64,000 nt of DNA from Solwaraspora sp. WMMA2065 (GTDB lineage Bacteria > Actinomycetota > Actinomycetes > Mycobacteriales > Micromonosporaceae): the NCBI RefSeq assembly GCF_030345075.1, contig NZ_CP128361.1:806001-870000 (forward strand), written 5' to 3'. Each line of letters starts with the position of its first letter. The first letter of the stretch is position 1. The position numbers and the translations under genes were made by a program. The notes beneath the pieces are model-generated. The model saw only the letters and a program-made list of their open reading frames with translations, ran no database searches and was not told the DNA's origin. Of the stretch, positions 54,019-62,170 are shown in pieces.

Positions 54019-55599
54019 GTGGACCCGGCACCAGCAGTCCGGTCGGCCACCGAGCCGGCCGGGGACCTCCGCGCCCGCCGCCTGTTCGGCCGACGGGCCG
54101 CCGCCGCCAGCGATCTGGCGGCGAGTCCGTTCCGGGCCGACCGCGACCGGATCGTCTCCTCACCGTTCTTTGCCCGGCTGGGCGGCGTGACCCAGGTGAT
54201 CAGCCCGGGCGGCTCCGGCCTGCTGGTGCACAACCGGCTCACCCACAGCCTCAAGGTGGCCCAGGTGGGCCGGGCCGTCGCCGAGCGACTGGCCGCCGAC
54301 GAGCGGTACCGGACCCTGCTCGACGAGCTCGGCGGCTGCGACCCGGACGTGGTCGAGGCGGCAGCGCTCGCCCACGACCTGGGCCACCCGCCGTTCGGGC
54401 ACCTTGGTGAACGGGTGTTGGACCGGGTGACCCGGCACCGGCTCGGTCTGCCGGACGGTTTCGAGGGAAACGCGCAGTCCTACCGGATCGTGACCAGCAC
54501 CGAGATCCGGGGCGAGGCGGCCGTCGGTCTGGACCTGACCGCAGCGGTGCGGGCCGCCATGCTCAAGTACCCGTGGACCCGGCGCACCTATCCGCAGCCG
54601 CATCCGAGCCTGCTGCGCCCGGCGCCCCGTGGCGCCGCGGTCGCGCCCGACGATCCGGCGGTCGGGTCGGTCAAGTTCGGCGCCTACACCACCGAGGCGG
54701 CCGACCTGCGGCAGGCCCGGGCGCCGTTCGCCGGGGTGCTCGATCCGTGGCAACAGACCGTCGAAGCCTCGATAATGGACACCGCCGACGACATCGCGTA
54801 CGCCATCCACGACGTGGAGGACTTCCACCGGGTCGGCGTACTGCAGCAGGGCCCGGTCGCCGGTGAACTCGTCACCTGGCAGCGCTCCGCCGCCGAGCTG
54901 CGGGAGCTCACCGACGCGGAGATCGCCGCCAGCGCGCACCGCCCCGGCCGGTCCATCGAGCGGCTCCGCCGCCAGCTGCACCGCAAGGACAGTTGGATCG
55001 CCTCCGACGAGGCGTTCGCCGCCGCCGTCGAACACGTCCGTCAGGAGCTGGTGGACGGCCTGCTGATGGTGCCGTTCGACGGGTCGATCGAAGCGGAGGG
55101 AAGCATCAGCACGTTCTCCGCGCGGTGGACCCGGCGACTGGTCGGCGCGATCGGCGTCACTGCCAACCCGCCGGTACGCTCCGGCCACGTGCTGCTGGCG
55201 ACCGCCCAGTGGCACGAGGTGCAGGTGCTCAAGTTCGTGCACCACCGGTTCGTCCTCGCCCGGCCGGACCTGGCGCTGCATCAGCGCGGTCAGGCCGATC
55301 TGCTGGCCACCCTGGTCGACGCGCTGCACGCCTGGGTGACCGACCCGGACGAGCAGGGGCGGCTGCCCCGCCGACTGCACGACCTGGTCGAGCTGGCCGA
55401 GGCGGAGCTGGCGGCGACCACCGGCACCGGTGCCGTCCCCGGGGTGAGCGGCGCCCCGGGCGGCAGCCTGGTCGCCGCCGCTCAGGGTCGGGCGATCGTC
55501 GACTACGTTGCCTCACTCACCGACGGCCAGGCGGTCGCGTTGCTGGGCGCGTTGACCGGCCGGTCCGGGCAGCTGTGGACCGACGCGTTCGTGCTGTGA
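54019..55599 (+). CDS. dgt: dGTPase-family deoxynucleotide triphosphohydrolase
   Basis: The 526-residue HD-domain protein shows NRLTHSLKVAQVGRA (metal-binding His), AALAHDLGHPPFGHLGE (the HD pair), NAQSYRIVTSTEIRGE and ASIMDTADDIAYAIHDVEDF (final Asp). These are all expected motifs of Dgt/SAMHD1-type enzymes, which convert dNTPs to nucleosides and triphosphate. GTG 54019 has no clear ribosome binding site. The 216 bases before it, back to 53803, hold no gene. Confidence 0.9.
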   Translation: MDPAPAVRSATEPAGDLRARRLFGRRAAAASDLAASPFRADRDRIVSSPFFARLGGVTQVISPGGSGLLVHNRLTHSLKVAQVGRAVAERLAADERYRTLLDELGGCDPDVVEAAALAHDLGHPPFGHLGERVLDRVTRHRLGLPDGFEGNAQSYRIVTSTEIRGEAAVGLDLTAAVRAAMLKYPWTRRTYPQPHPSLLRPAPRGAAVAPDDPAVGSVKFGAYTTEAADLRQARAPFAGVLDPWQQTVEASIMDTADDIAYAIHDVEDFHRVGVLQQGPVAGELVTWQRSAAELRELTDAEIAASAHRPGRSIERLRRQLHRKDSWIASDEAFAAAVEHVRQELVDGLLMVPFDGSIEAEGSISTFSARWTRRLVGAIGVTANPPVRSGHVLLATAQWHEVQVLKFVHHRFVLARPDLALHQRGQADLLATLVDALHAWVTDPDEQGRLPRRLHDLVELAEAELAATTGTGAVPGVSGAPGGSLVAAAQGRAIVDYVASLTDGQAVALLGALTGRSGQLWTDAFVL

Positions 55600-55657
55600 G
55601 CAAGCGTTCGTGCGGTGACCGGCCCGTTCGGGTGGTGAGTGCCGGTCCTGGCGGCGG

Positions 55658-55990
55658 TCAGTCCCGCCAGCCGTAGTCCAGCCCCACCAGGCTGGTGCCG
55701 ACGGTGACCCGGGCCAGTACGCCGACCAGCGCCGCCCGCCGCTGGTCGCGACTGACCACGTCGGCGGCGTCGGCGTTCAGCTGTACGTACCGCTGCCACA
55801 CTTGCTGTTCGATCTCCTCGGCGTTGATCAGGGAACGGTCACATTCCGTGTCGGGGCAGGCATAGTGGCGGGTGCCGTCGTCGGTGCTGGCCGGAATCAA
55901 CAGGCGGTCACCGCACCACAGCAGACCGCGCAGGATGTAGAGGTCGGAACCGGTCGTGTCACGGCGTGCAGGGTTGACCATGATGCCCAT
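55658..55990 (-). CDS. Small zinc-ribbon protein resembling the serine-recombinase zinc ribbon
   Basis: The 110-residue protein shows LYILRGLLWCGDRLLIPAST, RHYACPDTECDRSLINAEEI and VWQRYVQLNA. The arrangement LRGLLxCG...YxC...IxAxxIE resembles the zinc beta-ribbon of large serine recombinases, but no resolvase domain is encoded nearby. Only three Cys are seen, so a zinc site would need another ligand. GGAGG precedes ATG 55990. Function is unknown. Confidence 0.65.
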   Translation of the reverse strand: MGIMVNPARRDTTGSDLYILRGLLWCGDRLLIPASTDDGTRHYACPDTECDRSLINAEEIEQQVWQRYVQLNADAADVVSRDQRRAALVGVLARVTVGTSLVGLDYGWRD

Positions 55991-56096
55991 GTCTCATCGC
56001 CTCCTGCCAGTGTGTACGGACCGGAGAGCTGTCCGGTTCGCCGGATCGCCGCAGCAATGGGCGGGCTGTCGCGCATCGGGCGGGCCACCGACGGCG

Positions 56097-56495
56097 TCAG
56101 GAGCGGCGGCCGCCTCCCGGCCGGAGGTTCTGCAGCCGCACCTGACCCCGGGCGACCAGTTGTCCGTCACCGTCGGTGATATGAACCTGCCACAGCTGTT
56201 GGCTGTAGCCGCGGTGGACCGCAGTACCGACGGCGATCAGTTCCCCGCCGGAGACCGCCTTCAGGAAGTCGGTCTGATTGGCCACCCCCACCACCCGGCC
56301 CTCGTCACCGAGCCAGGTCGCCGCGCCGATGCTCGCCGCGCTCTCCACCAGCGCGCAGTACGCCCCGCCGTGCACGATCCCGAACGGTTGGTGCAGCGCC
56401 GGGGTCACCGGCAGCCGCAGCTCCACCCGCTCCGCGGAGATCTCTTCGGCCCGTACGCCGAGCTGTGCGTCGAACCCACCAACTCGCCTGTCCAT
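56097..56495 (-). CDS. PaaI-family hotdog thioesterase
   Basis: The 132-residue hotdog protein shows LHQPFGIVHGGAYCALVESA with the HGG motif and GVANQTDFLKAVSGGELI. It would hydrolyse acyl- or aryl-CoA thioesters; substrate unknown. GGGAGGC precedes ATG 56495. It is followed 45 bases later by the acyltransferase start region on the other side, with no operon partner evident. Confidence 0.88.
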   Translation of the reverse strand: MDRRVGGFDAQLGVRAEEISAERVELRLPVTPALHQPFGIVHGGAYCALVESAASIGAATWLGDEGRVVGVANQTDFLKAVSGGELIAVGTAVHRGYSQQLWQVHITDGDGQLVARGQVRLQNLRPGGGRRS

Positions 56496-56540
56496 GGTGC
56501 CTCCCGTCGGAGGGCGGTGCCGCCCCGTCGGCGAGCGTAG

Positions 56541-57755
56541 TCAACCGGTGAGAGCGTCCCGCCGGGGATCCGGCCCGGTCTGCCGCCGGTCCCGCGTCGG
56601 CGGTTCGGGTGGTCCGGGCGGAGTTGCCGGCGGAGTCGGCCTGAGTCGACGCATCGCCGGCAGCTCGACCCACCGGTGTAGCGGCACCGCCAACAGGTAG
56701 GACCCGACCAGGAACGCCAGCGTCAACCCGACCGCCTGCCCGGTGGCCCACTCCCGGTCCCGGCCGACGAGGTGCATCACGGTCACGATCACCACGAGAT
56801 GAAGCAGGAAGAACGCGTATGACACCTCGCCCAGGTGGACCGCGACCCGGTGGCGCCACCAGGACCGCCGGCCGTGCAGGTCGGCCAGTGCCGCCGCCGG
56901 GACCAGCAGACCGATCGTCACGATCGTCGCTGCGGTGTCGCGGGCCTGCGCCGGCAGCCACTCGACGGCGAGATAGTTCACCACCCACAGAGCGGTGGCC
57001 ACCCGCAGTCCCGGACCCCGCCAGGCGCCCCGCCGCACCAGCAGCGCCAGCACGATGCCGAGCAGGAACTCCAACATCCGTACCGGCGGGAAGATGTAGA
57101 CGAACCAGCGGCGGTGTTCCGCCGCGATCAGCAGGTCGGCCACCACCGGCATCAGCCAGACGGCGGCCGGCAGGGCGACGGCGGCGACCCGCAGCGCCGT
57201 CGTGCCGAGCCGGCGCAGTCCCGCGTACAACAGGGGGAACGCCAGGTAGAACGCCATTTCGCAGGACAGCGACCAGGTGACCGGGTTGATCCCCAGGTAG
57301 TACACGTCCGACGGATGCCAGGCCTGGACCAGCGGTGCTGAGAAGGCCAGCAGCCGCGGCCAGATGTCCGGCAGTCGTGCTGTCAGCATCAGGCCGACGA
57401 CGGCCGGCACCAGGGCGACCAGATGCGCCGGGTAGACCCGCGCCAGGCGTCCCCACCAGAACCGACCCGGCCGGTAGCCGGGGCGGACCGACCAGGTGAG
57501 GACGAAACCGGACAGCACAAAGAAGAACGAAACGCCCAGGTCACCGCCGTTGAACAGGATGCCGGCGACCCGGTCGGCCGGCGGGTCAGCCAACGGGATG
57601 AACGAGTAGGCGTGCACGCCGAAGACCAGTAGCGCAGCGGCGAACCGCAGCCCGGTCAGCGACGGCAGCCGGCCCGGCGAGGGAGGGGTGGCAGGCACCG
57701 GGTCAACATATCCACCGACTTCGCACGTCAAACCGGCGATATCCGACCGAGCCAT
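56541..57755 (-). CDS. Acyltransferase family 3 membrane protein
   Basis: The 404-residue integral membrane protein has about ten transmembrane segments. It begins with LTGLRFAAALLVFGVHAYSF, the catalytic His region of acyltransferase 3, and continues FFFVLSGFVLTWSVRPGY, RLARVYPAHLVALV and NPVTWSLSCEMAFYLAFPLL. Such enzymes O-acylate sugars or other surface compounds. ATG 57755 or GTG 57698 may be the start. The proline-rich tail is cytoplasmic by prediction. Confidence 0.88.
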   Translation of the reverse strand: MARSDIAGLTCEVGGYVDPVPATPPSPGRLPSLTGLRFAAALLVFGVHAYSFIPLADPPADRVAGILFNGGDLGVSFFFVLSGFVLTWSVRPGYRPGRFWWGRLARVYPAHLVALVPAVVGLMLTARLPDIWPRLLAFSAPLVQAWHPSDVYYLGINPVTWSLSCEMAFYLAFPLLYAGLRRLGTTALRVAAVALPAAVWLMPVVADLLIAAEHRRWFVYIFPPVRMLEFLLGIVLALLVRRGAWRGPGLRVATALWVVNYLAVEWLPAQARDTAATIVTIGLLVPAAALADLHGRRSWWRHRVAVHLGEVSYAFFLLHLVVIVTVMHLVGRDREWATGQAVGLTLAFLVGSYLLAVPLHRWVELPAMRRLRPTPPATPPGPPEPPTRDRRQTGPDPRRDALTG

Positions 57756-57904
57756 ACGCCAAACGGACGATTGGTCGGCGGTGCGGCAGCGACCATCAGC
57801 CGCGACCGATCGGCCCCACCGTGGCGGGCCCGGCCTGACCAGGCTGACCGCCCCGTCACCTTGGTAAGGTGTCGGCCTGTTCGACGAATCAGCCGGTGAA
57901 TGAC

Positions 57905-60283
57905 ATGTGCGCAGGGGCCATCGTGACGCGACCCGCGGCGCCGGGGACGGGACAAGCCTTGTCGTCATCGTTGCCGGCACTGGTGTTCGTGGCCTTCGGC
58001 GTTGTCGCCGCCGTGCTCTACGCGGCGTTCGACACGCCGATGATCGCCGGACCGGCCTTCACCGTCGCCGGGGTCGGTGGCGCGCTCGCCGTGACCCTGG
58101 GCCCCCGTTGGCACCGGGCCCAGCCCCGCTGGGCCTGGTGGCTGCTCGCTGTCGCCTGCGTGTGCTTCCTCACCGGGGCGCTGGCCCGGCCGTGGGCGGT
58201 CGAGCAGGACGGGCCGTACGCATTGGCCGCCGACGCCGCCACCGTGCCGGGTTACCTGTTCATGCTGCTCGGCCTGGCCGGGCTGCTGCGCACCCGGGGC
58301 CGGCTGCCGTCACACGCGGTGATCGACGGTCTGATCGTCTTCATCGGTGCGGCGCTGTGCTCCGTACTGCTGCTGGCGGTGCCGGCGGGCAGCATCACCG
58401 ACCGGCCGGCCCTGGTCTCCGCCCTCGCCGCGCTGTATCCGATCTTCGACGTGATCCTGATCCTGCTGCTGGTCAGCCTGGCCTTCACCACCGCCGTTCG
58501 GCGGCCGAGCTACCTGCTGCTGGTCGCCTCCATGAGTCTGCTGGTGGTCGGCGACGTGCTGTACGCCATCATCGGAGTCTCCGGTCAGCTCACCGGATCC
58601 CGGCTGCTGGATCTGCCCTTCATGCTCGGCTTCCTGCTGATCGGCGCCGCCGCCCTGCACCCCTCCGTGGTCGACCTCGGTCAGGCGGCCCGGCTGCCGG
58701 TGCAGGCCTGGTCGTGGCAGCGGCTGCTGCTGATCGGCCCGGCGCTGGCCGCGCCGTTCGTGCTCACCGTCTTCGTCTCCGGGCGATCGACGGCCGACCG
58801 GCTGGTGCTCGGCGTGGGCGGTGCTGCCATGGTGGTGCTGCTGATGATGCGGGCGGTCTCCGCCGTCCAGGGGTACGCTGCCGCGCAACGCCGCTACGAG
58901 CACCGCGCCACCCACGACCCACTGACCGGCCTGCCGAACCGGTTGATGCTCGCCGCCGAGGTGCGCCGGTTGCTCACCGCCGGTCGGCGGCCAGCGGACG
59001 CCGGGGTCTGGGTGTTCTTCCTCGACCTCGACGGGTTCAAACTGGTCAACGACTCGTGGGGGCACCACGCGGGTGATCAGCTGATCGCCCAGGTGGCGGC
59101 CCGACTGCGGGCGGCGCTGCCGGCTGCGGCGACGGTCGCCCGGGTCGGTGGGGACGAGTTCGTCGTGGTCCAGCTGGGAAGCCGCGCGCAGGCCGTGGCG
59201 CTGGCCGACCGGATCATCGACTGTGTGCACGAACCGCTGCGGATCAGGCAGGTCGAGGCGGTGATCACCGCCTCGGTCGGGATCGCCGGGACCCAGCTCG
59301 ACGACGGTGGCGCGGGCAACGATCCGCCGGTGACCGCCGACGCGTTGCTGCGCGACGCCGACACGGCCATGTACCAGGCGAAGGCCGACGGTCGCGGCCG
59401 CTGGGTGATGTTCGACGCGTCGATGCACGAGCGGGTCCGCGAGCGGGTGGAAATCGAGCAGGCCCTGCGGATCGCCCTCGGCGAGGACGATCTGCGGATC
59501 GCCTTTCAACCGATCGTCGACCTGGAAAGCGGCAGCCTGATCGGTGCCGAGGCGCTGCTGCGCTGGGAACATCCGGGCCGGGGCAACATCTCACCGGCGG
59601 TGTTCATCCCGATCGCCGAGGACACCGGGCTGATCGGCCCGATCGGACGCTGGGTGCTCGACCGGTCGGTGCGGCAGCTGGCGCAGTGGCGGGCGGACGG
59701 CACGGTGACGGCGGATTTCTGGATGTCGGTCAACGTGTCGCCCCGCCAGTTGCGTGACCCGGGTCTGATCCGGGCGCTGGACGACGCGCTCGACCGGCAC
59801 CGGGTGCCGGCCTCCGTCGTCGTCCTGGAGATCACCGAGTCGGTGATGATCGACCCGACCAGCGTCACCGGCCAGGTGCTGGCTGACCTGCGGCAGCGGG
59901 GGATCCGGATCGTCGTCGACGACTTCGGCACCGGGTTCTCCGCATTGGGCTATCTGCGCAAGCATCCGGTGACCGGGGTCAAGGTGGACCGGGCGTTCGT
60001 CGCCGGCCTCGGCCAGAGCGCCAAGGACGAGGAGATCGTCCGGGCGGTGGTGGCGATGAGCAGCGCCCTGCACCTGACCGTGGTCGCCGAGGGGGTGGAG
60101 ACCCCGCTGCAGCAGGGCGTGCTGGCCGTCCTCGGCGTGCTGTTCGGACAGGGCAGGCTCTGGGGAGAGCCGGTCGGCCCGGCTGAGTTCGCCCGACGGT
60201 GGGCGAGCCGACCCGCCGACCCGGTGGACGGGCCGGCGGTGCCGGCTGCCAGGCAGGTTCAGGGGCGCGGCGGCAACTCGTAG
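57905..60283 (+). CDS. Membrane GGDEF-EAL (cyclic di-GMP) protein
   Basis: The protein of about 792 residues has eight or nine hydrophobic segments in the first 320 residues, followed by GGDEF and EAL domains. The GGDEF site is intact (RVGGDEFVVVQLG near base 59150), as are NDSWGHHAGDQLI and an EAL motif in GAEALLRWEHPG, with DDFGTGFSALGYLRKHP and VDRAFVAGL. Both synthase and phosphodiesterase activities are possible. ATG 57905 is chosen with GGTGA upstream; GTG 57869 and GTG 57923 are alternatives. Its end overlaps the GNAT gene by 25 bases. Confidence 0.92.
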   Translation: MCAGAIVTRPAAPGTGQALSSSLPALVFVAFGVVAAVLYAAFDTPMIAGPAFTVAGVGGALAVTLGPRWHRAQPRWAWWLLAVACVCFLTGALARPWAVEQDGPYALAADAATVPGYLFMLLGLAGLLRTRGRLPSHAVIDGLIVFIGAALCSVLLLAVPAGSITDRPALVSALAALYPIFDVILILLLVSLAFTTAVRRPSYLLLVASMSLLVVGDVLYAIIGVSGQLTGSRLLDLPFMLGFLLIGAAALHPSVVDLGQAARLPVQAWSWQRLLLIGPALAAPFVLTVFVSGRSTADRLVLGVGGAAMVVLLMMRAVSAVQGYAAAQRRYEHRATHDPLTGLPNRLMLAAEVRRLLTAGRRPADAGVWVFFLDLDGFKLVNDSWGHHAGDQLIAQVAARLRAALPAAATVARVGGDEFVVVQLGSRAQAVALADRIIDCVHEPLRIRQVEAVITASVGIAGTQLDDGGAGNDPPVTADALLRDADTAMYQAKADGRGRWVMFDASMHERVRERVEIEQALRIALGEDDLRIAFQPIVDLESGSLIGAEALLRWEHPGRGNISPAVFIPIAEDTGLIGPIGRWVLDRSVRQLAQWRADGTVTADFWMSVNVSPRQLRDPGLIRALDDALDRHRVPASVVVLEITESVMIDPTSVTGQVLADLRQRGIRIVVDDFGTGFSALGYLRKHPVTGVKVDRAFVAGLGQSAKDEEIVRAVVAMSSALHLTVVAEGVETPLQQGVLAVLGVLFGQGRLWGEPVGPAEFARRWASRPADPVDGPAVPAARQVQGRGGNS

Positions 60284-60810
60284 AGCCAGTACGTCTGCTC
60301 GTCCAGCCGGGTCGCCCGCGCTCCCTCGGTCAACGTCCCCAGGGTCTGATGGATGGCCCGGCCGAGCCCGATCTGGTCGTTGCGGCGGCAGATGTCCAAC
60401 GCCGCGACACCGTCGCTGTCCTGCACGCGTTGCCACATGTCGGCGATCACCGATTCGAAGATGCCGCTGCCGCGGTACTGCGGATGGACGGCGAAGAAGC
60501 CGATGTACCAGATCCGGCGTTGCGCGTACAGGTCCGGCCAGCGGTGGGCGAAGTAGTCCGGGGAGATCAGCGGCATCGAATCCAGCTCGTTGGTGAAGGT
60601 GGCGAGCGCGGTAAGCAGATCGGGGGACCGGTCGTCGCGCCCCAGATACTTCAGCACCCGGGCGTCGCTCAGCACCTGGTCGAACTCGACCCGGTCCATC
60701 ACGTGCCGTTGGACCGCGGTGACCCGGAGTTCGTCGAACGCGGTGGTGTACAACTGCCAGGTCGGTTCGGACAATTCGGGTGGTATGCTCGTTTCGACCT
60801 GAATGCGCAT
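60259..60810 (-). CDS. GNAT-family acetyltransferase-like protein
   Basis: The 183-residue protein shows RIWYIGFFAVHPQYRGSGIF, which holds the acetyl-CoA loop pattern Q-x-x-G-x-G/S, and a helical N-terminal region (LYTTAFDELRVTAVQRHVMD). GGAGGA precedes ATG 60810. The substrate is unknown. Confidence 0.82.
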   Translation of the reverse strand: MRIQVETSIPPELSEPTWQLYTTAFDELRVTAVQRHVMDRVEFDQVLSDARVLKYLGRDDRSPDLLTALATFTNELDSMPLISPDYFAHRWPDLYAQRRIWYIGFFAVHPQYRGSGIFESVIADMWQRVQDSDGVAALDICRRNDQIGLGRAIHQTLGTLTEGARATRLDEQTYWLYELPPRP

Positions 60811-61015
60811 CACTGTCCTCCGGGGCTCGCGGCGGGTAGGCGGGGGTGGACGCGAGCCCTGACACCGAGTATGAGTGACCGCTGAGCCCAAGGTCAGGCT
60901 GCGGCCGGCATCCGAAACTTTCCGGCAGCGGCATCGATCCGCCGAACGTCCGGCTGCGTACTGCTGTACGGGCACAACGGTGCGCCGTGCCCGCGAACGC
61001 CGAGGAGGGGCAGCC

Positions 61016-62116
61016 ATGCAGCGACCGGCACAGGGGGGCGAACCAGCCGCGATCGAACTCGGCGAGGTGCAGGCTCCGGCACCTGCGCGGGAAACCAGTC
61101 CGGTGCGGCGATCCGGTCCTGCCTGGCATGGTCCCACGGCCGGGTATCCACCTGAACCGGCTCACCACCCGCAGCGCCTCGACGACGAGCCGGTGACCGT
61201 GTCGCCACGTCTGTTGCCGCCGCCGCCGTGGCTGGCCCGGGAACTGGACCGACCGGAACCGGTCACCCCGGCGGTGCCGTTCTTCGACCCGGAACCCGAC
61301 ATGACCGGGCCGGCCGACGGCCGACCACGCCGACTCGCGATGGTCGTCACCGGGCTGGTGGCGCTGTTCCTGGTCGCCGCGCTGGTCGGGGCCGGCGTCG
61401 TCGACGCGCTGCGGACCACATCGGACACCACGGTCGCCGACTCCCCGCCGCCGGCCGACGGTCCCGGTGTGGTCGACCCGGCCGCCGTCGATTCGGAACC
61501 CGCCACCGAACGCCTGGTGACCGGCCCGCTCGGCGAACTACAGCAGGCTGAATTCGACCTGGTCAGTGGTACCACGACGGTCAACATCGTCGCCGCCGAT
61601 CTCGGCGGCGACCTGTACCGGGTCCGGACCCCGATCGACGCCGACGTGCAACCACGGGTGATCGCCGACGGCAACCGGATCAAGCTGCACCTGGTGCCCA
61701 ACGACCAGTCCGGACCCGGTGTCGTCGACATCGAGCTGCACTCGTCGGTGCGCTGGCAGTTGCGGCTCACCGGCGGCGTCGCGGAACACTCGATCGACCT
61801 GACCGGTGCCGAGCTGAGCGGAGTGGACATCGTCGGCGGGGCGGCCCGCATCGAGCTGTCCCTGCCCGCGCCGGACGGCACCCTGCCGGTGCGGATGACC
61901 GGCGGCGCCAACCAGTTCCTGATCAACGCCCCGGATGGGCCCCCGGCCCAGGTCCGGTTCGGGTCCGGGGCGGCCAGTGCCACCATCGACACCCGCAGCC
62001 ACGACGGCATCGCCCCCGGTGCGGTCTTCACCGGCCAGGGCTGGGCGGGCGCGACCGACCGGTACGACATCGACGCCGTCGCCGGACTGTCCGTGCTCAC
62101 CCTGCAACGGAACTGA
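61016..62116 (+). CDS. Membrane-anchored protein with proline-rich N-terminus and beta-rich ectodomain
   Basis: The 366-residue protein has a Pro/Glu-rich cytoplasmic region (1-104), one transmembrane segment (about 107-129) and an external domain made mostly of strands: GTTTVNIVAADLGGDLYRV, WQLRLTGGVAEHSIDLTGAE, VDIVGGAARIELSLPAPDGT and MTGGANQFLINAPDG. These look like beta-helix or adhesin-like repeats of the DUF4097 kind. GAGGAGGGG precedes ATG 61016. Function is unknown. Confidence 0.75.
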   Translation: MQRPAQGGEPAAIELGEVQAPAPARETSPVRRSGPAWHGPTAGYPPEPAHHPQRLDDEPVTVSPRLLPPPPWLARELDRPEPVTPAVPFFDPEPDMTGPADGRPRRLAMVVTGLVALFLVAALVGAGVVDALRTTSDTTVADSPPPADGPGVVDPAAVDSEPATERLVTGPLGELQQAEFDLVSGTTTVNIVAADLGGDLYRVRTPIDADVQPRVIADGNRIKLHLVPNDQSGPGVVDIELHSSVRWQLRLTGGVAEHSIDLTGAELSGVDIVGGAARIELSLPAPDGTLPVRMTGGANQFLINAPDGPPAQVRFGSGAASATIDTRSHDGIAPGAVFTGQGWAGATDRYDIDAVAGLSVLTLQRN

Positions 62117-62131
62117 CCGGCACCGCTCAGA

Positions 62132-62153
62132 CCGACCGGACCGACCCGGTCGG
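62132..62153. terminator. Hairpin between convergent gene ends
   Basis: CCGACCGG and CCGGTCGG pair around ACCGAC. The hairpin lies between the membrane-anchored protein gene and hrpA. It is shorter than the other hairpins, so support is moderate. Confidence 0.45.
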
Positions 62154-62170
62154 CGGCGGGACCGACCGGC

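Noticed and set aside
58310-59572. Long open frames antisense to the GGDEF-EAL gene and to the kyn operon
   Set aside because: They are rich in Arg, Gly, Pro, His and Gln with no motifs, as expected for shadows in high-GC DNA.
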